Positions 1 through 6,015 of a stretch of DNA of 28,987 nucleotides are shown here, piece by piece. Numbering within the stretch: position 1 is the stretch's first letter; every line of letters begins with the position of its first letter. The notes beneath the pieces are model-generated. The model did not search any database. It saw only the letters and a list, made by a program, of their open reading frames with translations, and had not been told where the DNA came from. Made by a program: the position numbers and the translations under genes. Origin of the DNA: a virus; the IMG/VR virus record IMGVR_UViG_3300032046_002904, positions 1 to 28,987 of that record, one strand, 5' to 3'.

Positions 1-211
1 GTAATGCAGCAGCAATTCCACCAGCGATGATTCCTTTCTCTCCCTGTAAGCCGACTGTTGAAGTTCCAGCTATCGTGGTGAAGAAGGTTATAGCTGAGAA
101 GATACCAGCATCGAGAACTGCATCAGCCCAATCGAACTTAGCAGTTTCTTTGGGTTCTGGATTGCCTTCCACAATTCTAATCAACTTTCCATACCTACTT
201 AGTCTACTCAT
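1..211 (-). CDS. Two-TM small protein, left copy, 3' end cut by window
   Basis: This is the first 70 codons of the gene seen whole at 28478-28738; the C-terminal part lies off the left edge. Its ATG (211-209) overlaps the portal stop as ATGA. It differs from the right-hand copy by one V/I substitution in the first membrane segment and by silent changes. On a circular genome it is the same gene as the right-hand copy, not a paralogue. Confidence 0.8.
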   Translation of the reverse strand, partial: MSRLSRYGKLIRIVEGNPEPKETAKFDWADAVLDAGIFSAITFFTTIAGTSTVGLQGEKGIIAGGIAAAL

Positions 212-460
212 TGTTCTGTCTCCGGTACTTCTATATCCACCTCAAACCCGGCCTTCTTCAGCATCTTCCTTGCTTCAGGCTCTGTGATGAGGTTAGTTTC
301 TTTGAGTTTGATGATATCTTCTATTGAGATCTCTTTCTCGATGGGTACTCCATAGTTTAGTCTGATGTTGGCCTTAGCAGGGTCGAAGTCATGTTTCTTG
401 AGGTATAACCTCCAGTACTTCTCGACCTGTCTCTTGATTATTCTCTGTACTGATGCTATT
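1..460. repeat. Left copy of terminal redundancy
   Basis: Bases 1-460 match 28528-28987 in the same orientation with nine substitutions and no gaps (positions 113, 118, 140, 194, 206, 218, 250, 313 and 334 of this copy), about 98% identity. The repeat covers the end of the two-TM protein gene and the end of the portal gene. Seven differences are synonymous; two change an amino acid (V/I in the membrane protein, T/K near the portal C terminus). The pattern fits a circular or circularly permuted genome of about 28,527 bp whose contig ends came from slightly different strains. Confidence 0.9.
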
Positions 461-1395
461 TCTAGTCTATGAAGATCTCCCACTGCTTGCACTGAACCAG
501 GACTGAATCCTGGAGTCATCAGTGATCTCATGTATGGGTTACCTACTGATAGAAGGAACTGATTGAAGAGAGATTCCTGTATGTTATCCCAACCCTGTGC
601 TCGGTCTACTATAGTAGAGACAATGCTTGTCTTCTCCAGGTTGGTAAAGTATCTGTCTCCAGACTTAGGGATCGTATTCTTGTTAGTATTGAGAGCAGTT
701 ATTTCTGTATCAGGCAGTCCAGGGATAGCTACAATCAGGAATGGATTAGCAAACTTATCCCAGGCTTCAACAGAATACTTCCTCATTAGAGCCATGGTCT
801 CAAGAATGTTGGGTGATTCGGAGTAGGTCTTTAGTAGAGGTTCTATCTTCCCAATCCCCAGAGGAGATCCAGATCGAGGGAATCTCCTGAAGTGAATTAT
901 ATTGCTAACAGGAATTTTCCCACCATTGAAGTTAGCAGTCTGAACTAGAACCTTCTCCTTCATGTCTAATCTAGCCACTGAAGATATTGGTATGATGACA
1001 GGATATTCCAAGTCCGTGATATCCCAGAAGCAGTTTCCATCTGCAAGAGTTTCAGCAGAAGTCTGAGCCATCATCTCGTCAAGGTTGATCTCTTCATTCT
1101 TGTCATTGACAAGTTCCAGTGGAGTCTTCTCGACATCATTCTCCTTTAGTTTGAAGGTCTTCGCATACTCTGACCCAGTGGTAAAGATCCCAAGTCCACA
1201 GACTTCAGCAGCCATATACAATATAGATTCTCTACTGAGAGCTTCTTTCTCAAAAGCTTCTGTTATTTCTAAGAAGGTAGCTTCAGGAACAATCCAACTT
1301 TCTTTACTCTTTGGAACGAGAACAGCAGTTCCTTTCTTCACTTCTGCTACTACTGTGGCTAACTTCCCTTTTGACTTTCTGAAACGGTCAAACAT
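208..1395 (-). CDS. Phage portal protein
   Basis: A 395-aa protein that fits the portal family, which forms the dodecameric ring at the capsid vertex through which DNA is packaged. It starts with the short basic N terminus common in portals (MFDRFRKSK), then an alpha/beta core. A G-S-P-L-G-I-G-K segment near residue 175 is followed by long helices and a C-terminal segment (GNPYMRSLMTPGFSPG, then an arginine- and lysine-rich helix) that resembles the portal stem and wing. It is the first gene of the long minus-strand late operon and its stop overlaps the next ATG as ATGA. The first 390 bp upstream are the divergent control region. The start has only a weak ribosome site (GTGAG). Assignment rests on family resemblance, context and size. 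The last 84 codons recur at the right end of the window. Confidence 0.8.
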   Translation of the reverse strand: MFDRFRKSKGKLATVVAEVKKGTAVLVPKSKESWIVPEATFLEITEAFEKEALSRESILYMAAEVCGLGIFTTGSEYAKTFKLKENDVEKTPLELVNDKNEEINLDEMMAQTSAETLADGNCFWDITDLEYPVIIPISSVARLDMKEKVLVQTANFNGGKIPVSNIIHFRRFPRSGSPLGIGKIEPLLKTYSESPNILETMALMRKYSVEAWDKFANPFLIVAIPGLPDTEITALNTNKNTIPKSGDRYFTNLEKTSIVSTIVDRAQGWDNIQESLFNQFLLSVGNPYMRSLMTPGFSPGSVQAVGDLHRLEIASVQRIIKRQVEKYWRLYLKKHDFDPAKANIRLNYGVPIEKEISIEDIIKLKETNLITEPEARKMLKKAGFEVDIEVPETEQ

Positions 1396-1420
1396 GTCTC
1401 ACATAACACCAACTTGTATC

Positions 1421-1434
1421 ATCTAAGCTTAGAT
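1421..1434. promoter_or_regulatory. 14-bp perfect palindrome upstream of portal
   Basis: ATCTAAGCTTAGAT is its own reverse complement. It lies 26 bp upstream of the portal ATG, between that start and the TATA-like element, where a repressor bound to it could block late transcription. The regulatory role is inferred from position. Confidence 0.4.
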
Positions 1435-1576
1435 ACTCCTACTATCATGGTTTTGCTCATTATTATAGTCTCTTCCTTCCTATCTTTCATTCCCTTTCCT
1501 TACGGATACCGATGGATGGAGTCCTGGGAGGATTGTGCAGATACGGAGGTCTTCCAGGGATGGATCTAGTCTCCTA

Positions 1577-1601
1577 TTGTATACCATTGTATTGAATACA
1601 A
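1577..1601. promoter_or_regulatory. Operator-like palindrome with extra half-site
   Basis: TTGTATT-G-AATACAA (1587-1601) has perfect 7-bp arms around one base. A further TTGTAT half-site sits 10 bp upstream at 1577-1582, about one helical turn away. That spacing suits a dimeric regulator; the ribbon-helix-helix protein at 6076 is one candidate. Function is inferred. Confidence 0.4.
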
Positions 1602-1783
1602 GTAGAATGCACAGGAACCATAAATGGCCTTCCAGGAGTTGAATTGAAGGTACCATTGACTAATAGAACCTAAGTCCAGCACTGGAACCATAATGAGGCC
1701 TAAGGAACAACTCCTGCTGGTATCCATAGTTATCCTCTGGTCTTCAACTGTCTAAGTGTAGGACGACAACAAGAGGTTGACTA

Positions 1784-2155
1784 TTGGAAGAACACCTATA
1801 TCACCAGACTGAGTTAGAAGACTTGATGGTTGATATGATCAAGAAGTGTACGATCTGTGGCAGGGAGTTTCGTGTGTATGGTCTGTCTTCAAGTAGATAT
1901 GAGAAGAAGTTCAGTAGATCTCCAAGGTCTCTGACCTGCTCTCCTGAATGCTCCAGGAAACTCTACATTGCCTCAGTGGTCAAAGGATCGCACAAGTACT
2001 GCAAGACAAAGAAAGGAAAAGCTGTGCTTGCCAGAGCAATGAAGAAGTATTCCCAGACTCCCAAGGGCAAAGCAGCTATCGCCAGAGCCGGAAAGAAGTA
2101 CCGTCTGAAGAAGAGGAACAGTAAAGCTCTTATAAGTGCAGGGCCCCTTACCTAG
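1784..2155 (+). CDS. Zinc-ribbon protein with KGKA tandem repeats
   Basis: A 123-aa basic protein. Residues 22-25 (CTIC) and 52-56 (CSPEC) form a CxxC...CxxxC zinc-binding set. The C-terminal part has two exact 17-residue tandem repeats at 71-87 and 88-104, of the form K-Y-x-x-T-x-K-G-K-A-x-x-A-R-A-x-K, with a third beginning KY. This lysine/arginine-rich repeat suggests nucleic-acid binding. The start is TTG at 1784, chosen because AGAGGT lies 7-12 bases upstream; the first in-frame ATG is at residue 15. It is the first gene of plus-strand cluster 1, directly after the divergent control region. I do not recognise a named family; a DNA-binding or host-takeover role is a guess. Confidence 0.65.
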   Translation: MEEHLYHQTELEDLMVDMIKKCTICGREFRVYGLSSSRYEKKFSRSPRSLTCSPECSRKLYIASVVKGSHKYCKTKKGKAVLARAMKKYSQTPKGKAAIARAGKKYRLKKRNSKALISAGPLT

Positions 2156-2171
2156 TTAGGTGGAATATCGA

Positions 2172-2420
2172 ATGACAAAGTCTAAAACCATAAATGGATC
2201 CATCTTTCTGAAGAAGGGTGATACCTTCATTACAATGGTCTGTAGGCCTATCAAGGACAGGTTCTATGAGATCAAGGTGGTCGCTAGAGAGGACATGACA
2301 CTAAGTCAGGAGGAGGAACTCCAGTTGGCACTTGACATCCTAGAGACATTCAACATACCAGACAACCTAGAGGACAAGTTCTCCTTACATGCATACTGGA
2401 ACTGTAGGAGGACAAAGTAA
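2172..2420 (+). CDS. Small protein of unknown function
   Basis: An 82-aa protein with no family I recognise. The ATG at 2172 is preferred over the in-frame GTG at 2160 because TTAGGTGGA (2156-2163) lies at the right distance. The sequence alternates short beta-type stretches (SIFLKKGDTFITMV, YEIKVVAR) with an acidic helix (QEEELQLALDILETF). It has no signal peptide or membrane segment. It follows the KGKA-repeat gene by 16 bases, so the two are probably co-transcribed. Confidence 0.6.
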   Translation: MTKSKTINGSIFLKKGDTFITMVCRPIKDRFYEIKVVAREDMTLSQEEELQLALDILETFNIPDNLEDKFSLHAYWNCRRTK

Positions 2421-2535
2421 GTTGTTCTATAGAGGGATCGATCTAGTTGAATTACAAATACACTTAGTTAATCCTATCACTGTATCTCTTGTCAATCCTA
2501 TCTATAGAAGAAGTACTATCAAGGGGACCTAGAGA

Positions 2536-3015
2536 ATGGGATATGAAAATCATTGGGGTATCTCAGACAAACTGATAAGCTACAAGGATAAGATTGTTCT
2601 AGATCTAGGAGCAGACATTGGAAGCACTGCCATCTTCTTTTTGAAGTATGGAGCAAAGAAAGTCATCGCTGTCGAAGGAGACGAAGACAAGGGAAAGCAG
2701 CTGATCAATTCCTATCAGGCATCAAAAACTGTTATCCCTCTAGTCATCTTTTTGACTGATCCAAAACAATTAGAGAGACTGATAGTTCTCTACAAACCAG
2801 ATGTCATCAAGGTAGACATCGAAGGTGCTGAGATGCTGATCTTGGAAGTAGACAGAAAGATAGTTGCTTCTGTCAGAGAGTGGCTCATCGAAGCCCATTC
2901 TGATGAGATTGATCAGAAACTACAGAGAATGTTCCTAAGTTATGATTATACCAGGAAGCTCCTCAGTTGCAAGAGCCAGGGAAAGGATTGGGTTATGTAT
3001 TATGTTCGGAACTGA
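2536..3015 (+). CDS. FkbM-like SAM-dependent methyltransferase
   Basis: A 159-aa class I methyltransferase-like protein. Motif I is VLDLGADIGS at residues 21-30. An acidic strand end, AVEGDE, at 45-50 would bind the SAM ribose. DVIKVDIEGAE at 89-99 is the signature typical of FkbM-type enzymes. It is shorter than usual FkbM methyltransferases (200 or more residues) and starts almost directly at motif I, so the N-terminal region is minimal. The substrate cannot be told; family members methylate sugars, lipids or other small hydroxyl-bearing molecules. There is no glycosyltransferase next to it. A possible ribosome site, AGGGGA, lies about 8 bases before the ATG. The next gene overlaps its end by 14 bases. 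Confidence 0.8.
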   Translation: MGYENHWGISDKLISYKDKIVLDLGADIGSTAIFFLKYGAKKVIAVEGDEDKGKQLINSYQASKTVIPLVIFLTDPKQLERLIVLYKPDVIKVDIEGAEMLILEVDRKIVASVREWLIEAHSDEIDQKLQRMFLSYDYTRKLLSCKSQGKDWVMYYVRN

Positions 3016-3511
3016 TCTAGTTATTAGGGCAGAGAAGGAATGCCCTATCAAGTGGAGAGGAACCAGCAAACGATCCCAGGATGCTCATAGGGACTTCGGG
3101 AAGCCTAGATTCATTCGGAAGAAGATCAAGATCACTATAGGAAATAGAATTTATGATTTGGGTGATAAGATCTTGACAGAGCAATTCTCCAAGGTCCTAT
3201 CAGAAAGAAATCTACACCATGAAGGTGCTGTTGTCTCCTTCAATCTCTGGTTCGACAAGGATGGCTGTATCTATACAGTCTTCAAGGAAGGCCGGGAATG
3301 GTATTCCAATAAACTAGGAGTAATAGACAAGACCAGGAACTTACAGACTTTCAAGAGCAAGGGCGCTATCAAGATCAAGGGTTTTCTTTGTTATGGAAGA
3401 CACCATAAGCCTCTGTCCGCTCCAATCCCCTTTGAGATTGAGATCGGACAGTATCTACCTCCCGAAGAAGCAAGCCAGAGAAGTCTAACCTCTTTCCAGA
3501 AGGAGGAATAG
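3002..3511 (+). CDS. Hypothetical protein
   Basis: A 169-aa basic protein without a recognised family. The open frame extends upstream to an ATG at 2942, but that would overlap the methyltransferase by 74 bases, so the ATG at 3002 (14-base overlap) is preferred. Residues 40-110 look like a beta-rich fold (KIKITIGNRIYDLGDKI, EGAVVSFNLWFDKDGCIYTVF). It has no membrane segment and no metal-binding cysteine pairs. It ends four bases before the next start, so it belongs to the same transcript. Confidence 0.6.
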   Translation: MFGTDLVIRAEKECPIKWRGTSKRSQDAHRDFGKPRFIRKKIKITIGNRIYDLGDKILTEQFSKVLSERNLHHEGAVVSFNLWFDKDGCIYTVFKEGREWYSNKLGVIDKTRNLQTFKSKGAIKIKGFLCYGRHHKPLSAPIPFEIEIGQYLPPEEASQRSLTSFQKEE

Positions 3512-3514
3512 AAT

Positions 3515-3778
3515 TTGAAGCTTGAATTCATCAAGTTCATAATGTCCTATCATGGAAGAGGTGCAGGAAGATATTGCAGAGCTTGTCATCGAAGAATTGA
3601 GGCAGGAGAGGATGTCTATAGAATCCTGGAGTCAAATGCAGCCTTAAGGAGATTCCTCCATTATAGTAGACTTTCAAATAAGAACTGTCCTATCATCTGT
3701 TCTGAATGCTGGAAGAAACACAAGTCTCAATTCGAAACCTGGGCTTGCGAGGGATGGACAACCCTGGAGGTGGACTAA
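3515..3778 (+). CDS. CxxC...CxxCW zinc-ribbon protein, paralogue A
   Basis: An 87-aa protein with a split zinc ribbon: C21-R-A-C24 and C62-S-E-C65-W, followed by K-K-H-K-S-Q. The start is TTG at 3515 behind a perfect AGGAGGAA at 3501-3508; the next ATG is nine codons in. The arrangement CRxC, then a R-R/E-F-L helix, then CxxCWKxHKxQ recurs in the minus-strand protein at 8324-8596, so the two are paralogues. The function is unknown; small zinc ribbons in viruses often bind nucleic acid or host proteins. It overlaps the next gene as TAATG. Confidence 0.7.
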   Translation: MKLEFIKFIMSYHGRGAGRYCRACHRRIEAGEDVYRILESNAALRRFLHYSRLSNKNCPIICSECWKKHKSQFETWACEGWTTLEVD

Positions 3779-4023
3779 TGAATACAGAGAGAGTATATTC
3801 AGTACTTCATAGCAGAGGAACGAACCTTCCAGTAGTGATTGGAGTCAGTGAAGACATCAGTGATGAAGATTTGCATAAGATCTTCCTAGCTCTTGAAGCA
3901 CTACACTTTGACTTCAATTTTGTCTTGACACGAGTACAGAGTTTCAACATTACTGGATTCAACATCTTTGAATGGTACGCTTCCGTCATAAAGGAAGAGG
4001 AAAAAAAAGACTGCTCGAGTTGA
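3778..4023 (+). CDS. Small alpha/beta protein, copy 1
   Basis: An 81-aa protein starting at ATG 3778, which overlaps the previous stop (TAATG) and has GGAGGTG just upstream; the open frame extends further upstream but inside the previous gene. The core reads PVVIGVSEDISDEDLHKIF, then ALEALHFDFNFV: a strand, a short acidic turn, an amphipathic helix and a second strand. The protein at 4325 has the same plan (VVIPKNVSEEGRRRI, ALKRLSLDVVF), so the two are probably diverged duplicates. No function is recognised. A run of eight A bases near its end is a possible slippage or sequencing-error site. Confidence 0.55.
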   Translation: MNTERVYSVLHSRGTNLPVVIGVSEDISDEDLHKIFLALEALHFDFNFVLTRVQSFNITGFNIFEWYASVIKEEEKKDCSS

Positions 4024-4029
4024 AATTGA

Positions 4030-4317
4030 ATGAAGAAGAAAGAAGGAATCAAAAAGCTCATAGGGAGAAAGATACCTAGAAGTATACTTATGAAACGATG
4101 GAAGCATCTATTTAATGACACACCACTTCCCAAGAATCTTGATGCATTTGTAGTAAGTAAGAGATATGTTTACTCAGGATTTTTCTTTCCTCCCATTCAG
4201 CACCCAAATCATATAATACTGATTCGAGTGAATGAGTCTAAGGGATTCTTTAATCTTGTTCTAGATCATGAATTGGCACACATGTATTATTATCTCAGAG
4301 TGAAGCATGGGAGGTGA
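4030..4317 (+). CDS. Minimal HExxH zincin-like protein
   Basis: A 95-aa protein with a metallopeptidase-type motif H80-E-L-A-H84 close to the C terminus, in the context LVLDHELAHMYYY. The sequence ends K-H93-G-R, and His93 could act as a third zinc ligand in the manner of SprT-type proteins (HExxH followed by an HG motif). Zincins of that kind normally continue beyond HG, so this is either a minimal form or truncated. It has no signal peptide. Its last codons (GGGAGGTGA) double as the ribosome site of the next gene. A peptidase activity is possible but unproven. Confidence 0.55.
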   Translation: MKKKEGIKKLIGRKIPRSILMKRWKHLFNDTPLPKNLDAFVVSKRYVYSGFFFPPIQHPNHIILIRVNESKGFFNLVLDHELAHMYYYLRVKHGR

Positions 4318-4324
4318 GTTGAAC

Positions 4325-4516
4325 ATGGATAAGAATGAGAATCCTATAATGGTTCCCTTGGAGTCAGTATTAGTTGTCATACCCAAGAATGTAAGTGAGG
4401 AAGGCAGAAGAAGAATCAGAGAAGCACTCAAGAGATTATCTCTAGATGTTGTATTCTGTGACTCAGAGGTCTGCTTTGGACTCAGTGAATGTATCGACAA
4501 CCTAAGAACTGATTGA
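4325..4516 (+). CDS. Small alpha/beta protein, copy 2
   Basis: A 63-aa protein. The ATG at 4325 is chosen because GGGAGGTGA (4310-4318) sits 6 bases upstream; an earlier in-frame ATG at 4307 lies inside the previous gene. The strand-turn-helix-strand plan (LVVIPKNVSEEGRRRI, REALKRLSLDVVF) repeats that of the protein at 3778-4023. Three cysteines in the C-terminal half (CDSEVCFGLSEC) could bind metal. Function unknown. Confidence 0.55.
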   Translation: MDKNENPIMVPLESVLVVIPKNVSEEGRRRIREALKRLSLDVVFCDSEVCFGLSECIDNLRTD

Positions 4517-4588
4517 GATCCCTGAGACACCTAAGTTCCCTAGCATCTTTGTTTTAAGCTAGGCATTAGAAGAAGTCCTGAGCAAGAG

Positions 4589-4885
4589 GTGATTGAACTG
4601 AGGAAATATGAAACAATTACAGTGGGTAAGAACCTAACCTGGGACAAGAACCATCTGAAAGAATTGCCATATGAGGCAGTGGAGAAGAGAATAAGGAAAG
4701 CAAAGAGGATGATAAGTAGACTCATCGTGGAAGAGAAGGTCAGGAAACTCAAGTATATACCAATAGGAAGACCATTCAACATGATAGTAGTGACTGCTCC
4801 ATCTAAATTAGAAACCTACCACATGAAGAACAAGTATGGAGCAGTTGTTCGAAGAAGGTTCGGAATCAAGATCAAGTATCTTTAA
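4589..4885 (+). CDS. Small basic hypothetical protein
   Basis: A 98-aa lysine- and arginine-rich protein; the frame opens with GTG at 4589, with no clear ribosome site at standard spacing. A helix of alternating basic residues (EAVEKRIRKAKRMISRL) is followed by short strands (YIPIGRPFNMIVVTAP) and a basic tail. Possibly nucleic-acid binding. It is the last gene of cluster 1; the non-coding control region follows. A 6-bp inverted repeat (CCTAGC at 4539, GCTAGG at 4558) lies just upstream. Confidence 0.45.
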   Translation: MIELRKYETITVGKNLTWDKNHLKELPYEAVEKRIRKAKRMISRLIVEEKVRKLKYIPIGRPFNMIVVTAPSKLETYHMKNKYGAVVRRRFGIKIKYL

Positions 4886-5255
4886 CCTGACACCTTGGTA
4901 TTAGGTGGTATAAGTACAAGTCCATCTGAGCACTGGATATTGTGGTTAGCGGCTGCATCTCCTTCTATGGAGTTCGGAACTAAAAGCAGGACTTATCTGG
5001 CTAGTAGGATTGGCCTCGACATGAGTATTAGGTAACAATTTGACTGTTTATCTATACTATGATTGTGATGGATTACAGTTCTATGGTGTCAGTGTCTAAA
5101 TACCTGGTATCTAGAATCCTCGTCCCTTTCCCGGGAAAGTCACGACTTGGCAACAGTAGGATCGTATTAGAATGATCATAGGTTATCTATACTTCAATAC
5201 AAGTACTTCCTTCTGACATCGTCATTTGACGATGTTGCTAAGTTCCTAAATGTCG
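4886..5255. other. Non-coding region with several palindromes
   Basis: A 370-bp gap without a convincing gene on either strand. It contains a 14-bp perfect palindrome (5126-5139), an 18-bp direct repeat with two mismatches (5097-5114 and 5271-5288, TAARTACCTGRTATCTAG), and two inverted repeats (5216-5235 and 5248-5271). I looked for a tRNA near 4940-5010 and did not find a cloverleaf with a proper T-arm. With the ParB-like ORF and GC palindromes beyond it, this is a candidate origin or partition region. Confidence 0.5.
5126..5139. promoter_or_regulatory. 14-bp GC-centred palindrome
   Basis: CTTTCCCGGGAAAG is a perfect palindrome in non-coding DNA. It may be a binding site for a dimeric protein. 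No gene start lies directly next to it. Confidence 0.35.
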
Positions 5256-5271
5256 TCAATTGATGACATTT
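5216..5271. promoter_or_regulatory. Two adjacent inverted repeats with a shared core
   Basis: The first (5216-5235) has perfect 9-bp arms, ACATCGTCA and TGACGATGT, around TT. The second (5248-5271) has 11-bp arms, AAATGTCGTCA and TGATGACATTT, around AT with one mismatch. Both share the core TCGTCA-nn-TGAyGA, and their centres are 34 bp apart, about three helical turns. The ParB-like ORF on the minus strand ends inside the second. No T-tract follows, so they look more like paired operators or ParB-type sites than terminators. Confidence 0.5.
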
Positions 5272-5750
5272 AAGTACCTGATATCTAGTCTACAACCACC
5301 ATAGATACTTAGGGTCTGGTTCCTCACCAAATCTTTCAGTCCATCTGAACCTTTCTCTATGATCTTTTGTGCTCTCTCAAATGTCTTATAGTTTAGACCA
5401 ACCTGCTCTGCTGTCTTCTCGGATGCTTTCCCTGCTAAGGTAGGGACAATTGTCTCTCCCTTACCACCCTGAGACATTCTTTGCTTGACTAATGCCTTTT
5501 CTACATCTAGATTCATGTCTCTTGCCTCAATGTATGGAAGTTCCCTACTGATATTCAAGATAATATTTTTGGGCGGGGGGCCAAAAATGTGACATTTCCT
5601 TGGTATGTCTGAAGTACTTAACATGCAGGCTTGCTCTTTGGTGATGATCCCGCCGCCGGCGGTATCATGAAGTCTTAGCATCTGAACTTGTTCAAATGTA
5701 ATGGACTGTCCGCCGGACAGATCATGCAATTTATCATATGTCGAGATCAA
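5256..5750 (-). CDS. Truncated ParB-like DNA-binding ORF, possibly decayed
   Basis: A 164-aa open frame starting at TTG 5750 without a clear ribosome site. Residues about 75-150 resemble the helix-turn-helix half of ParB-like proteins: N-L-D-V-E-K-A-L, then GKASEKTAEQVGLNYKTFER, a helix AQKIIEKGSDGLKDLV and N-Q-T-L-S-I. The usual N-terminal ParB nuclease-like domain is missing. In its place are two 19-residue repeats (LHDLSGGQSITFEQVQMLR and LHDTAGGGIITKEQACMLS) encoded by the 57-bp DNA repeat. A six-G run inside a hairpin (5565-5588) separates the two halves. The C terminus also breaks off right after the last family-like residues. It lies alone on the minus strand between plus-strand clusters. 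It may be a remnant of a partition or regulator gene, or a short functional DNA binder. Confidence 0.5.
   Translation of the reverse strand: MISTYDKLHDLSGGQSITFEQVQMLRLHDTAGGGIITKEQACMLSTSDIPRKCHIFGPPPKNIILNISRELPYIEARDMNLDVEKALVKQRMSQGGKGETIVPTLAGKASEKTAEQVGLNYKTFERAQKIIEKGSDGLKDLVRNQTLSIYGGCRLDIRYLNVIN
5565..5588. other. Hairpin with G-run inside ParB-like ORF
   Basis: ATTTTTGG (5565-5572) and CCAAAAAT (5581-5588) are perfect 8-bp arms around GCGGGGGG. On the minus strand it encodes the odd peptide IFGPPPKN at the junction between the repeat peptides and the ParB-like part. A homopolymer in a hairpin is prone to slippage and to sequencing error, so the frame here should not be taken as certain. 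Confidence 0.45.
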
Positions 5751-5876
5751 TGCTTCTTCTCATGAGATAGTCTTCTGGAATGTCTGAGGTGCTTAGCATC
5801 CTTGCTTGTTCAAGGCTATTCCAGATCCGCCGGCGGCAGAACTGAAGTTGTCAACGCCGTTGATATCATTAAGTTC
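5602..5876. repeat. Degenerate 57-bp tandem repeats with GC palindromic cores
   Basis: About three and a half copies of a unit that reads, on the minus strand, CATGAT, a GCCGGC-type palindrome, TTGAACAAG, ATGCTAAG, then TCAGACAT-CC. The palindromic cores are CCGCCGGCGG at 5653-5662 and 5827-5836, TGTCCG-C-CGGACA at 5707-5719, and TCAACG-C-CGTTGA at 5851-5863. Two units are exactly 57 bp apart and in frame inside the ParB-like ORF. The upstream units carry frameshifts and stops, so the array extends beyond the coding frame. These cores are much richer in GC than the surroundings. They resemble inserted palindromic elements or a decayed coding repeat. Confidence 0.6.
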
Positions 5877-6015
5877 CTCAGTTTTCTAGTTCAACCAAAT
5901 CAACCCGAATACTAGAAAGATAACTTCCTATTCTACTAGGGATTAAAGATGATGGGAAAGCCAAGTCTGTGTTGGTCTCCTGGATTGAACTACCAAATTG
6001 GTGTCTCACCACAAT
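5877..6015. other. Non-coding spacer before cluster 2
   Basis: No gene is supported in this stretch. It carries the short palindrome ACCAA-A-TTGGT at 5992-6002, about 15 bp before the TATA-like element, where a regulator could bind. Nothing else stands out. Confidence 0.35.

Larger units (their letters stand above)
1396..1783. promoter_or_regulatory. Divergent control region between late and early operons
   Basis: About 390 bp without a convincing gene, between the portal start on the minus strand and the first early gene on the plus strand. It holds two perfect palindromes (1421-1434 and 1587-1601, listed separately) and a TATA-like stretch read on the minus strand near 1458-1467 (CTATAATAATG). 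It also has an imperfect direct repeat beginning GGAACCATAA at 1613 and 1684, with a GGCCT a few bases on in both. The position makes it the likely start of both transcripts. I see no tRNA or other structured RNA here. Confidence 0.5.
5097..5288. repeat. 18-bp direct repeat pair flanking the palindromes
   Basis: TAAATACCTGGTATCTAG at 5097-5114 and TAAGTACCTGATATCTAG at 5271-5288 differ at two positions. They enclose a palindrome and two inverted repeats. Each copy has the partly symmetrical core TACCTGRTATC. They could be protein-binding iterons; function is inferred. Confidence 0.45.

Noticed and set aside
1-460. Genuine direct terminal repeat of the packaged genome
   Set aside because: The copies differ at nine sites and cut through two genes at arbitrary points; a circular joint between strains explains this better.
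3807-4133. Minus-strand open frames of 108 and 68 aa
   Set aside because: Antisense to the genes at 3778 and 4030, no ribosome site, hydrophobic shadow sequence.
4920-5010. tRNA-like stretch with GTGGTTAGC and GAGTTCGGAAC
   Set aside because: The supposed anticodon stem has a six-base loop and no G-T-T-C-x-A-x-x-C T-arm; no acceptor stem pairs.
5602-5876. CRISPR-like array
   Set aside because: Only three to four diverged units with no constant repeat/variable spacer pattern; similarity runs through the whole unit.
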